The position numbers were made by a program, and so were the translations under genes. This document shows, in pieces, positions 1 through 6,916 of a stretch of 64,000 nucleotides of DNA. The stretch lies in contig JAEUVE010000016.1 of the NCBI GenBank assembly GCA_016786865.1, positions 1 to 64,000 on the forward strand, given 5' to 3'. Position 1 is the first letter of the stretch, and each line of letters starts with the position of its first letter. The notes beneath the pieces were generated by a model. That model did no database searches, was not told the DNA's origin, and saw only the letters and a list, made by a program, of their open reading frames with translations. Source of the DNA: Sediminibacterium sp. (GTDB taxonomy: Bacteria; Bacteroidota; Bacteroidia; Chitinophagales; Chitinophagaceae).

Positions 1-14
1 AATCTGCCACCGTC

Positions 15-79
15 CCCGTGCAGGTTCCACTCCGTTCGGCTACGCTACGCTTCGCCTCACTTCGTTCCACCTGCACGGG
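15..79. repeat. G+C-rich inverted repeat at the edge of the AT-rich islet
   Basis: An 11-bp arm CCCGTGCAGGT (15-25) is matched by its exact reverse complement ACCTGCACGGG (69-79). The outer flanks CCACC and GGTGG extend the pairing if about five bases bulge out. The 43-bp spacer is made of short related blocks of the type CTACG/CTTCG. It lies next to DNA of much lower G+C content and may mark a junction or be a dispersed intergenic repeat. No second copy was noticed in this window. It could also act as a terminator-like hairpin, but it has no T-run. Confidence 0.6.
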
Positions 80-166
80 TGGTTAACTCCTTCATACAGT
101 TACTTATTGCTATTTACACAAAGAACTAAATACTTCCTTAAAGAAATACCCGCTACCCCCTACCAA

Positions 167-841
167 CTATCCCAATTCCTGATTAACCCCCTCTCCAAAA
201 TCTCTCATAGTTACCTGCATCCATTCCACTTTCTTATCTCTTATGGCTTGCCGGATTAATTGCTGCCTTTTGGAAAGTGCGGAAGTTCCTGTTTTTACTT
301 CCACAAAGTAAATTGTTATTTCATCTTTCCTGAGTTCTTCTGCCCCATCAAATATCACTAAGTCAATAGGGCTACCCACAAATCGAATATCCTTTGGATT
401 AAAGCCCTTCATGGCTTCACTAAATGGGACAAGATGCTCCGTAACCTTTCCTAAAACATTCCTAACACTCCTATTGGCCGCATCCTTTCTTATTCTATTC
501 TCATTTTCGATTATCCATGTACTTAAATAGTTTTTTGCCGAATCAATAGCGTTTTTATGAAAAACCAATTTAATTGATTCTAATTCTTTTTCTTTCCATT
601 CAGCTAATTGTTTTGTTGCTAATTCATTAGCGTACTCCCTCATTTTACCTTCATAAATTTCAATTTTTAAATCTTTCTCTCTTAATTTTCCTTCAAAAGA
701 AATACTATCCTCTTTTGATTTTTGTATTTTTTCTTCCAGCTTTATAAATAACTTATATATATAATAAATTACAACGGATACAACTACTACACTCCAAAAA
801 ATAGTTGAATTAGGGATTTCGTAAAAATTTAAAAGGAACAT
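167..841 (-). CDS. Membrane-anchored PD-(D/E)XK endonuclease-like protein (Holliday-junction-resolvase related)
   Basis: The 224-aa protein has one N-terminal membrane segment (about residues 13-33) followed by a charged coiled coil (about 35-95), so the globular part probably faces the cytoplasm. The C-terminal part matches the predicted endonuclease family distantly related to archaeal Holliday junction resolvases (COG4741-type). Candidate active-site residues of the PD-(D/E)XK fold are E135 in a VTEHLVP context, D160 in GSPIDLVIFDG, and E181-x-K183 in FVEVKTG. The order E, D, ExK and the spacing are right for this fold. The DNA is AT-rich, unlike the core genes to the right. It is transcribed away from the 41-aa ORF, so it is not in the TAC operon. 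Function in DNA repair, uptake or defence cannot be told from sequence. Confidence 0.7.
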   Translation of the reverse strand: MFLLNFYEIPNSTIFWSVVVVSVVIYYIYKLFIKLEEKIQKSKEDSISFEGKLREKDLKIEIYEGKMREYANELATKQLAEWKEKELESIKLVFHKNAIDSAKNYLSTWIIENENRIRKDAANRSVRNVLGKVTEHLVPFSEAMKGFNPKDIRFVGSPIDLVIFDGAEELRKDEITIYFVEVKTGTSALSKRQQLIRQAIRDKKVEWMQVTMRDFGEGVNQELG

Positions 842-880
842 TATTTGCAGTTTAAATTCAAAATAATGTTAATTTTATGT

Positions 881-1006
881 ATGGCAATTCCAAAAAAGCT
901 AATAAAAAAAGAAAGTATTGTTAATTTAAACATGACTTTTGAAGAAGCCATGAAAAAGGCTTTGTCAACCACAATACCAAAGAAAAAGGCCAAGAAAAAA
1001 TCTTAG
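881..1006 (+). CDS. Small lysine-rich protein, 41 aa, unknown function
   Basis: A short reading frame beginning MAIPKKLIKKESIVNLNMTF and ending with a run of lysines before TAG. It has a conserved-looking core, NMTFEEAMKKAL, followed by a basic tail. Small proteins with a TFEEAMKKAL-like core and a basic tail are familiar from Bacteroidota accessory DNA, but I know no function. An in-frame ATG at 866 would add five residues (MLILC); the 881 start is preferred because the family usually begins close to the PKK motif. It ends inside a hairpin shared with the convergent SecB-like gene. It is the only plus-strand gene in the islet. Confidence 0.5.
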   Translation: MAIPKKLIKKESIVNLNMTFEEAMKKALSTTIPKKKAKKKS

Positions 1007-1013
1007 CCTTTTT
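983..1013. terminator. Bidirectional intrinsic terminator
   Basis: AAAAAGGC (983-990) pairs perfectly with GCCTTTTT (1006-1013) around a 15-nt loop. A-rich and T-rich flanks on both sides allow it to work in both directions. It sits at the 3' ends of the convergent 41-aa ORF and SecB-like gene, overlapping both stop regions. Confidence 0.6.
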
Positions 1014-1441
1014 TATTCTTCAGTATTTTCTTCTTCTATATAATCACCTTTAAAAAATCTTGTAGGTAGCAAGATAGGGGTTGTTACATTACCCAAATTT
1101 GCGGATAATGTGGCAATAAATGCTCTTACATAAGGAAATACTATTGCTGTTGAATTAGCATTTATATAGGACTTTCTTATTTCAGGGGTAACATTTTCAT
1201 CCGATAATTCAAAACTGCCAATACCCGTAATTTTTAAATTAAAATATCCTTCTGCCGAAAGTTCAACATTCATTATTATTTGAAACTCATTCGGGGAATC
1301 AGAAGGAATAAACGCTTTTGGCTGAATATCTATCTTAATTGCATTTTCCTCGTTTTCAACGTATGGCTTGCTAGATACTAACTGAACAGAAGGGAAAGAA
1401 ATCCCCTTAAACCTTAGTGATATTTGTTCCTTTATTTCCAT
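1013..1441 (-). CDS. SecB-like chaperone, third gene of a putative toxin-antitoxin-chaperone operon
   Basis: The 142-aa protein looks like a SecB-fold protein. It has alternating beta-strand segments, then the signature C-terminal helix region with FPYVRAFIATLSANLG (102-117) and a LLPTRFF motif (124-130), comparable to the FPYAR and LLPPINF motifs of SecB. Bacteroidota generally lack a classical secB, and solitary SecB-like genes next to toxin-antitoxin pairs are known as TAC chaperones. The start codon overlaps the stop of the upstream 80-aa gene by one base, so the two are probably translationally coupled. A general export role is possible but less likely given the context. Confidence 0.72.
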   Translation of the reverse strand: MEIKEQISLRFKGISFPSVQLVSSKPYVENEENAIKIDIQPKAFIPSDSPNEFQIIMNVELSAEGYFNLKITGIGSFELSDENVTPEIRKSYINANSTAIVFPYVRAFIATLSANLGNVTTPILLPTRFFKGDYIEEENTEE

Positions 1442-1683
1442 TATGCAGCCATTGCATATTGAGTGTTACCTGCGGTAATATTGTTAGCAGTAAAATTAAT
1501 ATTAGCGTGGCTTGCCACTATGTTATACTCTATTACTTCGCTATTAGCAAAAAGGAAATTCCCATCTCCTAAAAAATCAAGGTTAATGCCCTTACTATTC
1601 AGTAGCCAATTTTTAAATGAATCTTCAGTTTCTTGCTCAAAAAGGACTTTAAACCTTTCTTCCAATTTATGTAAATCAATCAT
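1441..1683 (-). CDS. Small protein, candidate antitoxin with C-terminal chaperone-dependent tail
   Basis: An 80-aa protein between the ART-like gene (13 bp upstream) and the SecB-like gene (1-base overlap). The first 45 residues are charged and helical; the last 35 are rich in N, A, I and F (for example VASHANINFTANNITAGN) with little charge. That is what a chaperone-addiction tail, kept unfolded and bound by SecB in TAC systems, would look like. I recognise no DNA-binding motif and no named family. ATG at 1683 is preferred over the TTG two codons upstream. The antitoxin role is inferred from position and size only. Confidence 0.5.
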   Translation of the reverse strand: MIDLHKLEERFKVLFEQETEDSFKNWLLNSKGINLDFLGDGNFLFANSEVIEYNIVASHANINFTANNITAGNTQYAMAA

Positions 1684-1696
1684 ATACAATCACTTA

Positions 1697-2194
1697 TTAG
1701 CATTCAGACTCAAAATATAGTGCAAAGTTACTAATAATTTCCTTATGGAACGCAACTAATTGAATACGTTTCTTATATTGAAACTTATCTACAACCCAAA
1801 AATCAGGATTATTACTTATATCTTGGAACATAACCCCGTGGATGCCATCAAGAACCCCCCTTTCTCTGAAAAACTCATTTATATATTTTATTGATATTTT
1901 CCCACGGTCTTTTTTCAAAAATTTTTCAATAGCTAAATCAACATTTTTTACCCAAATTCTATAATGATCTTCATTAAAAACAGTATCTAATACATTTTCA
2001 CAATTAATATGACAATTATAAATTTGGTAATATTTTGTCCGATTTTTTGAATTTATGCCCCACCAAGCGGCATCCGATTCGTAATACCAAAAATAATACC
2101 CTTCCCCTAACCAAGCATCACTCCTAATACATTTAATTGGGCCATCTAAATTATCAGCCCATTTTTCCTGTGTATGAAACATTTCCCTATCCAT
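1697..2194 (-). CDS. ADP-ribosyltransferase-like protein, candidate toxin
   Basis: A 165-aa protein, first gene of the three-gene operon. It has features of small ADP-ribosyltransferase-fold toxins: an early FHT (H7), the block WLGEGYYFWYYESDAAWWG (29-47) resembling the LGxGFYFT...QAxxWA region of DUF3990/DarT-like families, and a C-terminal FWVVDKFQYKKRIQLVAF (132-149) resembling the conserved final strands that follow the glutamine/glutamate motif. I cannot point to one certain catalytic glutamate; E38, E111 and residues near D125 are candidates. Three tryptophans near W44-W45 and strong AT bias are notable. Another toxin fold is possible; the toxin role rests on the TAC-like gene order. 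Confidence 0.5.
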   Translation of the reverse strand: MDREMFHTQEKWADNLDGPIKCIRSDAWLGEGYYFWYYESDAAWWGINSKNRTKYYQIYNCHINCENVLDTVFNEDHYRIWVKNVDLAIEKFLKKDRGKISIKYINEFFRERGVLDGIHGVMFQDISNNPDFWVVDKFQYKKRIQLVAFHKEIISNFALYFESEC

Positions 2195-2425
2195 TACCTA
2201 TAAAAGACTTTATAATATTTACTAATTTATAAAAAATTTAATATAAAAGAAAAAAAATACTAATAAAGATTAATTCAGAAATACTTTTTAATCATCATAA
2301 AATTTCATAAAGCGTTTACTTTTCAATAATATGTTTTATAACTGATTGATAATGTGTTGTATTTAGTTGTGATATATTGTATATCGTTACCCTTTTTCCA
2401 CTTAATTTGCATGAAATAAACTTTT

Positions 2426-2875
2426 TTGCGTACCACCCTATTCTCCTTCGTCCTTTTGTGTATACTGGCGGCCTCCTGCACCAAACCCAAAGATTTTGAG
2501 TACCGGGATGTGCGTGCTTTTAAAGTAAACACCCTGGGGTTCAAACAAAGCTCAGTGAGTTTTGAACTGGTGTACTACAACCCTAATAATTTCGGAGTAG
2601 ACCTGAAGAAGATCGAAAGTGATGTGTTCATAGATAGTTTGTACCTGGGCAAGTTCCAGCTGGATACCCTGATGCACATCAACCGGATGAGTGAATTTGT
2701 TCTGCCGGCTACCATACAGGTAGATATGGCCAATATGCTGAAGAATTCTGCCCGTATGCTACTCAAAAAAGAAGTGCTGATTCAGGCAAAAGGAACCGTT
2801 AAAGCAGGGAAAGCAGGGGTATTCAAGTCTTTTCCCTTTCAATACGAAGGGAAGAAAAACCTGGGAATGTTCTAA
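2426..2875 (+). CDS. LEA14-like (LEA type 2) lipoprotein
   Basis: A 149-aa lipoprotein with signal peptide MRTTLFSFVLLCILAASC; the lipobox LAASC makes Cys18 the lipidated residue. The mature part has the pattern of late-embryogenesis-abundant type 2 / WHy domains: alternating strands with VSFELVYYNPNNFGVDLKKI, where the YNPN turn is characteristic. These proteins are usually periplasmic and of unknown role. The start is TTG at 2426. An ATG at 2411 is in the same frame but is followed at once by AAA TAA, so it cannot be the start. It is the first core-type gene to the right of the islet, with higher G+C. Confidence 0.7.
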   Translation: MRTTLFSFVLLCILAASCTKPKDFEYRDVRAFKVNTLGFKQSSVSFELVYYNPNNFGVDLKKIESDVFIDSLYLGKFQLDTLMHINRMSEFVLPATIQVDMANMLKNSARMLLKKEVLIQAKGTVKAGKAGVFKSFPFQYEGKKNLGMF

Positions 2876-2899
2876 CCGCTTTTAGGGGTAAAGTAATGC

Positions 2900-3301
2900 C
2901 TATTGAATGGGAGGTATATGACAGGGTTGCTTGGGTTTAGGACCTCCTCCATCCTCTGCCCGCTTGCAAACCGGAGGTAATTTGGCATAGGATTCCGGAT
3001 TGGCTTTTTCCGTTTCTGTATCAAATCCCGCATTGTTGATGGCGGCGCGAATAGCGGATTCGTCGGTTCTGTCGGGCCAGAACTGCACTTTAATTTCCCC
3101 TTGTAACAGATTGATTTTCCATTGAATCATACCAGATTCCATATTGGCTTTGTTCTCAACCACTAGGTATTTCTCCAGCCTTTCCTTGCACTCCCAGCAT
3201 TTCAGGTTGGCAGATTTGATGGTAACCCACTGTTGTTTGGGCATTTGTGCAGACAAGCTGAAGCTGCAGCAACAGAGCGCAGCAATGATCAGGTATTTCA
3301 T
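2900..3301 (-). CDS. Secreted heavy-metal-associated (HMA)-like domain protein
   Basis: A 133-aa protein with a signal peptide (MKYLIIAALCCCSFSLSAQ, cleavage after AQ). The mature part has a ferredoxin-like HMA pattern: strand VTIKSANLKCWECKERLEKYL, strand KINLLQGEIKVQF, and a final AIRAAINNAGFDTE helix-strand. The metal-site cysteines are CWEC (C35, C38), as in CxxC copper or mercury chaperones. The tail has two more cysteines (VCKRAEDGGGPKPKQPCH) and is proline-rich. Periplasmic metal binding is likely; which metal is unknown. No metal efflux gene is adjacent. Confidence 0.65.
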   Translation of the reverse strand: MKYLIIAALCCCSFSLSAQMPKQQWVTIKSANLKCWECKERLEKYLVVENKANMESGMIQWKINLLQGEIKVQFWPDRTDESAIRAAINNAGFDTETEKANPESYAKLPPVCKRAEDGGGPKPKQPCHIPPIQ

Positions 3302-3321
3302 ACAAAAATTTGTTGTGACAG

Positions 3322-3957
3322 TTACCGGCTTCCGGTCCAGGCAGCAGGATCCTTACTCCATTCCATCAGCAGCACTTTTTCAGATGCGCCCACCAGTCCT
3401 TTTTCCACCGCCAGTTCGATCATAGTGGGGTAATTGGTCAGCGACTTCGTTACCACTCCGGCAGCTTCAAACGCTTTTACTGCCTGATCGAACCCATAAT
3501 TGAAAATAGACACCATTCCCACAATCTCCACCCCTGCAGCTTTCAGCACATCCACCACCTGCAAACTGCTCTTGCCGGTCGAAATAAGATCCTCCACTAC
3601 AAGCACGCGCTGCCCTTTTGTAAAGGAACCTTCAATCTGGTTGCCCAATCCGTGTTCCTTTGGTTTGGGACGCACATACATCAGCGGAAGCTTTAACTGA
3701 TCTGCTGCCATGGCGCTCCATGGAATACCGGCAGTAGCAACCCCGGCCAGGGCTTCGGCTTGCGGAAACTGTTCAAAAATAACATTGCAGAGTTCACTCT
3801 TGATGAAATCGCGTACATACGGAAAAGACAATACTTTTCTGTTATCACAATAGATCGGGCTTTTCCAGCCACTTGCCCAGGTAAAGGGATTGGAAGGACT
3901 CAGCTTCACCGCTTCTACCTGCAATAGTTTCTCTGCAACTGCTTTTTCGTTTGTCAT
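3322..3957 (-). CDS. pyrE: Orotate phosphoribosyltransferase
   Basis: Catalyses orotate plus PRPP to orotidine 5'-phosphate, the fifth step of UMP synthesis. The 211-aa length is normal. The PRPP-binding loop is VLVVEDLISTGKSS (118-131), and RPKPKEHGLGNQIEG (96-110) is the conserved catalytic loop with Lys and His. It is 26 bp from the SecB-independent HMA gene and divergent from the Nudix gene. Upstream on its strand is TTACTTTCGCATCATG, a near match to the -7 box placed just before the ATG. Other pyrimidine genes (pyrB, pyrR, a pyrC homologue) are in the window but not adjacent. Confidence 0.95.
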   Translation of the reverse strand: MTNEKAVAEKLLQVEAVKLSPSNPFTWASGWKSPIYCDNRKVLSFPYVRDFIKSELCNVIFEQFPQAEALAGVATAGIPWSAMAADQLKLPLMYVRPKPKEHGLGNQIEGSFTKGQRVLVVEDLISTGKSSLQVVDVLKAAGVEIVGMVSIFNYGFDQAVKAFEAAGVVTKSLTNYPTMIELAVEKGLVGASEKVLLMEWSKDPAAWTGSR

Positions 3958-4019
3958 GATGCGAAAGTAACCCCAATTTTGAATTGGAAAATGAGAAAAT
4001 TAGTTTAACTTTTGTGGTT

Positions 4020-4445
4020 ATGAATAAAAAGCGAATTGTTGCGGCGGGCGGGCTTGTTTTCAATGAAAACAAGGAACTGCTCATGATCCTGCGAAGGGGT
4101 TATTGGGATTTGCCCAAGGGCAAGCTGGATAAGGGAGAAAGCATTGAAGCATGTGCCCTCCGTGAAGTGGAAGAAGAAACCGGATTACGCAATATTGTAC
4201 TCGGAAAGTTTATCACCATAACCCTGCATGAATACTTTGATACTTACCTGGATGAGGATGTAGTGAAAGAAAGCCATTGGTACCATATGCGCGTGGCCGG
4301 CCCCCAGGAACTGGTTCCGCAAACAGAAGAAGACATTATGATGATCAAATGGGTGAAGCGGGAGGCATTGTCCGAATACCTGAACAATACTTATCCCAAT
4401 ATCATTGAAGTGATCCGGATTTTCTATTCAACACAGCAACCGTAA
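4020..4445 (+). CDS. Nudix hydrolase
   Basis: A 141-aa protein with a complete Nudix box GKLDKGESIEACALREVEEETGL, matching Gx5Ex7REUxEExGU and preceded by RRGYWDLPKG. It hydrolyses a nucleoside diphosphate linked to another group; the substrate cannot be predicted, but the short ADP-ribose or diadenosine-type scaffold is common. ATG at 4020 is chosen because MNKKRIVAAGG begins the domain and a TAACTTTTG promoter-like element lies at 4006-4014. The 3' end overlaps the convergent thioesterase gene by 44 bp. Confidence 0.85.
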   Translation: MNKKRIVAAGGLVFNENKELLMILRRGYWDLPKGKLDKGESIEACALREVEEETGLRNIVLGKFITITLHEYFDTYLDEDVVKESHWYHMRVAGPQELVPQTEEDIMMIKWVKREALSEYLNNTYPNIIEVIRIFYSTQQP

Positions 4446-4845
4446 TTCTGCTGATACACACCAGCTTATCGTGCTCATCGTGAATTTTAATTTCCCATAC
4501 CTGCGAGCTGGCACCTCTGTGTATGGGCCTGGTTATACCCGTTACATAACCCGAACGGGCGCTTCTTACATGGTTGGCATTGATCTCCTGCCCTACACAG
4601 ATAAAATGTTCCGGATCTACTGTTAACACAGCTGCCACACTACCCAGCGTTTCGGCCAAAGCAACGGAAGCTCCTCCGTGCAATAAACCATAAGGTTGTT
4701 TTGTACGGTGATCCACCGGCATCGTGGCTTTCAGGTAGTCCGGCCCTACTTCTGTGAAACGAATACCCAGGTGCTCTCCCAGGGTATTTTTTCCCAGTCC
4801 TTCAAAATCATTCAGCGAAAGGTCTTGCTTAAACCAGATTGGCAT
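4402..4845 (-). CDS. Hotdog-fold acyl-CoA thioesterase (PaaI/MenI-like)
   Basis: A 147-aa hotdog-fold protein. GLLHGGASVALAETLGSVAA carries the HGG..ALAE catalytic motif of the PaaI/YdiI class, with the glutamate acting as general base. VGQEINANHVRSARSGYVTG is the second conserved strand. Family members hydrolyse aromatic or 1,4-dihydroxy-2-naphthoyl-CoA thioesters; the menaquinone role is plausible but no men gene is nearby. It is 18 bp downstream of coaD on the same strand, so it is probably the last gene of the pyrR-pyrB-coaD group. The tail overlaps the Nudix gene. Confidence 0.85.
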   Translation of the reverse strand: MPIWFKQDLSLNDFEGLGKNTLGEHLGIRFTEVGPDYLKATMPVDHRTKQPYGLLHGGASVALAETLGSVAAVLTVDPEHFICVGQEINANHVRSARSGYVTGITRPIHRGASSQVWEIKIHDEHDKLVCISRITVAVLNRKSGSLQ

Positions 4846-4863
4846 AGCGGAGTATTAAAACGA

Positions 4864-5328
4864 TTAAAGAGAATTGATGACCGCCTGTGGCAGGAAGGGT
4901 GAAGCATCTCCCCCGTTCAGTAAAATATCCCTTACAATGGTAGAAGCCACCGAAGTGTATTTGGGTTCCCCTGTAAGGAAGATCGTTTCAATTTTATTGT
5001 CCAGTGTGCGGTTGGCATCCGCAATGGTTTTTTCATATTCAAAATCACTCACATACCGAATACCCCTTAGTATAAATCGGGCGCCGATCTTTTCGCAATA
5101 ATGTATGGTGAGCCCTTCGTATACCACACTCTCCACCTTGGGTTCATCTTTGTAAATTTCGCGGAACCATTCCATTCGCTGTTCGGAACTGAACATGGGA
5201 TTTTTGGAAGAATTGATACCGATGCCTACTACAATTTTATCGAACAAAGGCAAAGCCCTGTTGATGATATCGGTATGCCCGAGCGTAACAGGATCAAATG
5301 TTCCGGGGAATAAACAAATGCGTTGCAT
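4864..5328 (-). CDS. coaD: Phosphopantetheine adenylyltransferase
   Basis: Transfers AMP from ATP to 4'-phosphopantetheine, the penultimate step of coenzyme A synthesis. At 154 aa it has the usual length. PGTFDPVTLGHTDII (8-22) holds the nucleotidyltransferase TxGH motif, and YTSVASTIVRDIL the C-terminal ISSTxVR-like motif. It lies 37 bp downstream of pyrB and 18 bp upstream of the thioesterase gene, probably co-transcribed. Confidence 0.95.
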   Translation of the reverse strand: MQRICLFPGTFDPVTLGHTDIINRALPLFDKIVVGIGINSSKNPMFSSEQRMEWFREIYKDEPKVESVVYEGLTIHYCEKIGARFILRGIRYVSDFEYEKTIADANRTLDNKIETIFLTGEPKYTSVASTIVRDILLNGGDASPFLPQAVINSL

Positions 5329-5365
5329 AAATAGAATGGCTTTAATCGTTCGTTGTTGGTGCAGG

Positions 5366-6292
5366 TTAGCTTTCTCTTCCTGCCAGCAGATACAATGCTG
5401 CCATCCTTACGGCAACACCATTTTCTACCTGGTTCAATATGATGGAATAAGGTCCGTCTGCCACATCACTGTCCAGCTCTACGCCTCTGTTGATGGGACC
5501 GGGATGCATGATCACAATCTCCTTTCCAAGATTTTCGAGCATCTTTCTTTTGATACCATAAGCCAGGTTATACTCCCTCAGGGAAGAGAAGAGCGGCTGG
5601 TTTTGGCGTTCCAGCTGAATCCGCAGCACATTGGCCACATCACACCATTTCAGCGCTTCCTGCAGATTATAGGTTACCCTTACCCCCAGGGCCTCTGAAA
5701 TATATTTGGGTATAAGAGTGGGTGGACCAACCACCAAAATTTCTGCTCCCATTTTACGGAGCAGGTACATATTGCTCAGGGCCACGCGGCTATGCATGAT
5801 GTCTCCGATGATGGCAACCTTGAGTCCTTCCAGTTTCCCCAACTTTTCCCGCATCGAAAATGCATCCAGCAGGGCCTGTGTAGGATGTTCGTTAATTCCG
5901 TCTCCGGCATTTACTATGGCTGCAGGAATATGTTTGGCCAGAAAATGCGGTGCACCGGATGCACTGTGGCGCATCACTACCATATCCACCTTCATGCTCA
6001 GGATATTGTTCACCGTATCCAGCAGGGTTTCGCCCTTGGCAGCAGAAGAACTGCTGGCGGTAAAATTGAGTACGTCTGCGGAGAGCCTTCTTTCAGCCAG
6101 TTCAAAAGACATTCTGGTTCTGGTAGAATTCTCATAAAACAGATTTACGATAGTAACATCTCGCAGAGAGGGTACTTTCTTAACCGGCCTTTGTAAAACT
6201 TCCTTGAATTGTTCAGCAGTAGAGAGAATAAGTTGAATATCCTCTTTAGTGAGGTCTTTGATACCAAGTAGGTGTTTGGTAGATAGTTTCAT
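5366..6292 (-). CDS. pyrB: Aspartate carbamoyltransferase, catalytic subunit
   Basis: Condenses carbamoyl phosphate with aspartate, the first committed step of pyrimidine synthesis. The 308-aa protein has the carbamoyl-phosphate loop FYENSTRTRMSFELA (52-66), the INEHPTQALLD motif and the domain-closing MHPGPINRGVEL near residue 265. No pyrI regulatory subunit gene follows, so the enzyme is a catalytic-chain type, possibly associated with a dihydroorotase-like partner. It has its own -7 box seven bases before the ATG although pyrR lies only 20 bp upstream. Confidence 0.96.
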   Translation of the reverse strand: MKLSTKHLLGIKDLTKEDIQLILSTAEQFKEVLQRPVKKVPSLRDVTIVNLFYENSTRTRMSFELAERRLSADVLNFTASSSSAAKGETLLDTVNNILSMKVDMVVMRHSASGAPHFLAKHIPAAIVNAGDGINEHPTQALLDAFSMREKLGKLEGLKVAIIGDIMHSRVALSNMYLLRKMGAEILVVGPPTLIPKYISEALGVRVTYNLQEALKWCDVANVLRIQLERQNQPLFSSLREYNLAYGIKRKMLENLGKEIVIMHPGPINRGVELDSDVADGPYSIILNQVENGVAVRMAALYLLAGRES

Positions 6293-6299
6293 TAAAAAT

Positions 6300-6307
6300 C
6301 AAAGATA
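6300..6307 (-). promoter_or_regulatory. Bacteroidota -7 promoter box of pyrB
   Basis: TATCTTTG on the minus strand is an exact match to TAnnTTTG. It ends seven bases before the pyrB ATG, so a transcript from it would be leaderless or nearly so. No clear TTTG -33 element was found at the usual distance. Confidence 0.5.
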
Positions 6308-6312
6308 ATAGA

Positions 6313-6834
6313 TTACACTAAAACCACTTCGTCTTTTTCTTCATTTTCACGCCAGTTCACTTTTACCTTATCCGAAACAATGGTATCGATGGCTTTGCCG
6401 GAGAAATCGGGTTGAATGGGAAGCTCCCGGCTGAACCGCCTGTCGATCAATACGCAAAGCGATACCTTGGAAGGCCTGCCAAAATCGAGCAGGGCATCCA
6501 GTGCAGCCCGGATGGTTCTTCCGGTGTACAAAACATCGTCTACCAGTATTACGGTTTTACCCTCGATGCTGAAATTGATATCGGTCTGGTTAGCTATATG
6601 TAAAGTTTTTCTAACATCATCCCGGTAGAAAGTAATATCGAGTTTTCCATAGTGGATGGAGGTTGTACCAACCAATGCTTTCAGCTCTGCTACAATCCGG
6701 TCGCTCAGGAAAATTCCTCTTGGCTGCAACCCAATAACAACGGTATTGGCGAGCCCCTGGTTGTTTTCGAGAATCTGATGAGCCAGGCGCTTCACGGTCA
6801 GCGCAATTTGCTGTTCAGATAATATTGTCTTCAA
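6313..6834 (-). CDS. pyrR: PyrR bifunctional pyr regulator / uracil phosphoribosyltransferase
   Basis: A 173-aa type I phosphoribosyltransferase with the PRPP motif VILVDDVLYTGRTIRAALD (about 93-111) and GLQPRGIFLSDRI, both typical of PyrR. PyrR binds pyr mRNA in Firmicutes to control attenuation and also makes UMP from uracil. No classical PyrR-binding loop was identified in the leader, so the RNA-binding role is uncertain here. The start is TTG at 6834, as no in-frame ATG fits the usual N-terminus. It lies 20 bp upstream of pyrB, which supports a role in pyrimidine supply. Confidence 0.88.
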   Translation of the reverse strand: MKTILSEQQIALTVKRLAHQILENNQGLANTVVIGLQPRGIFLSDRIVAELKALVGTTSIHYGKLDITFYRDDVRKTLHIANQTDINFSIEGKTVILVDDVLYTGRTIRAALDALLDFGRPSKVSLCVLIDRRFSRELPIQPDFSGKAIDTIVSDKVKVNWRENEEKDEVVLV

Positions 6835-6903
6835 TGCGGAAAATTTTATTAAAAATAAATCCTTTATTCCATACCAAAGCAGAATAATTAAAGGGGTTCT
6901 GCT

Positions 6904-6911
6904 TTACTTTG
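6904..6911 (+). promoter_or_regulatory. Promoter-like -7 box before recF
   Basis: TTACTTTG differs from TAnnTTTG at one position and ends five bases before the recF ATG. The short distance follows the near-leaderless pattern seen at several other genes of the window. Confidence 0.4.
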
Positions 6912-6916
6912 CCGGT

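Noticed and set aside
10..95. Inverted repeat at the left edge considered as an integron attC site next to cassette-like genes
   Set aside because: No RYYYAAC and GTRRRRY core pair was found in the right places, and there is no integron integrase in the window.
6835..6916. PyrR-binding attenuator upstream of pyrR
   Set aside because: The 82 bp have no conserved PyrR binding loop and no terminator/antiterminator pair; a simple promoter fits better.
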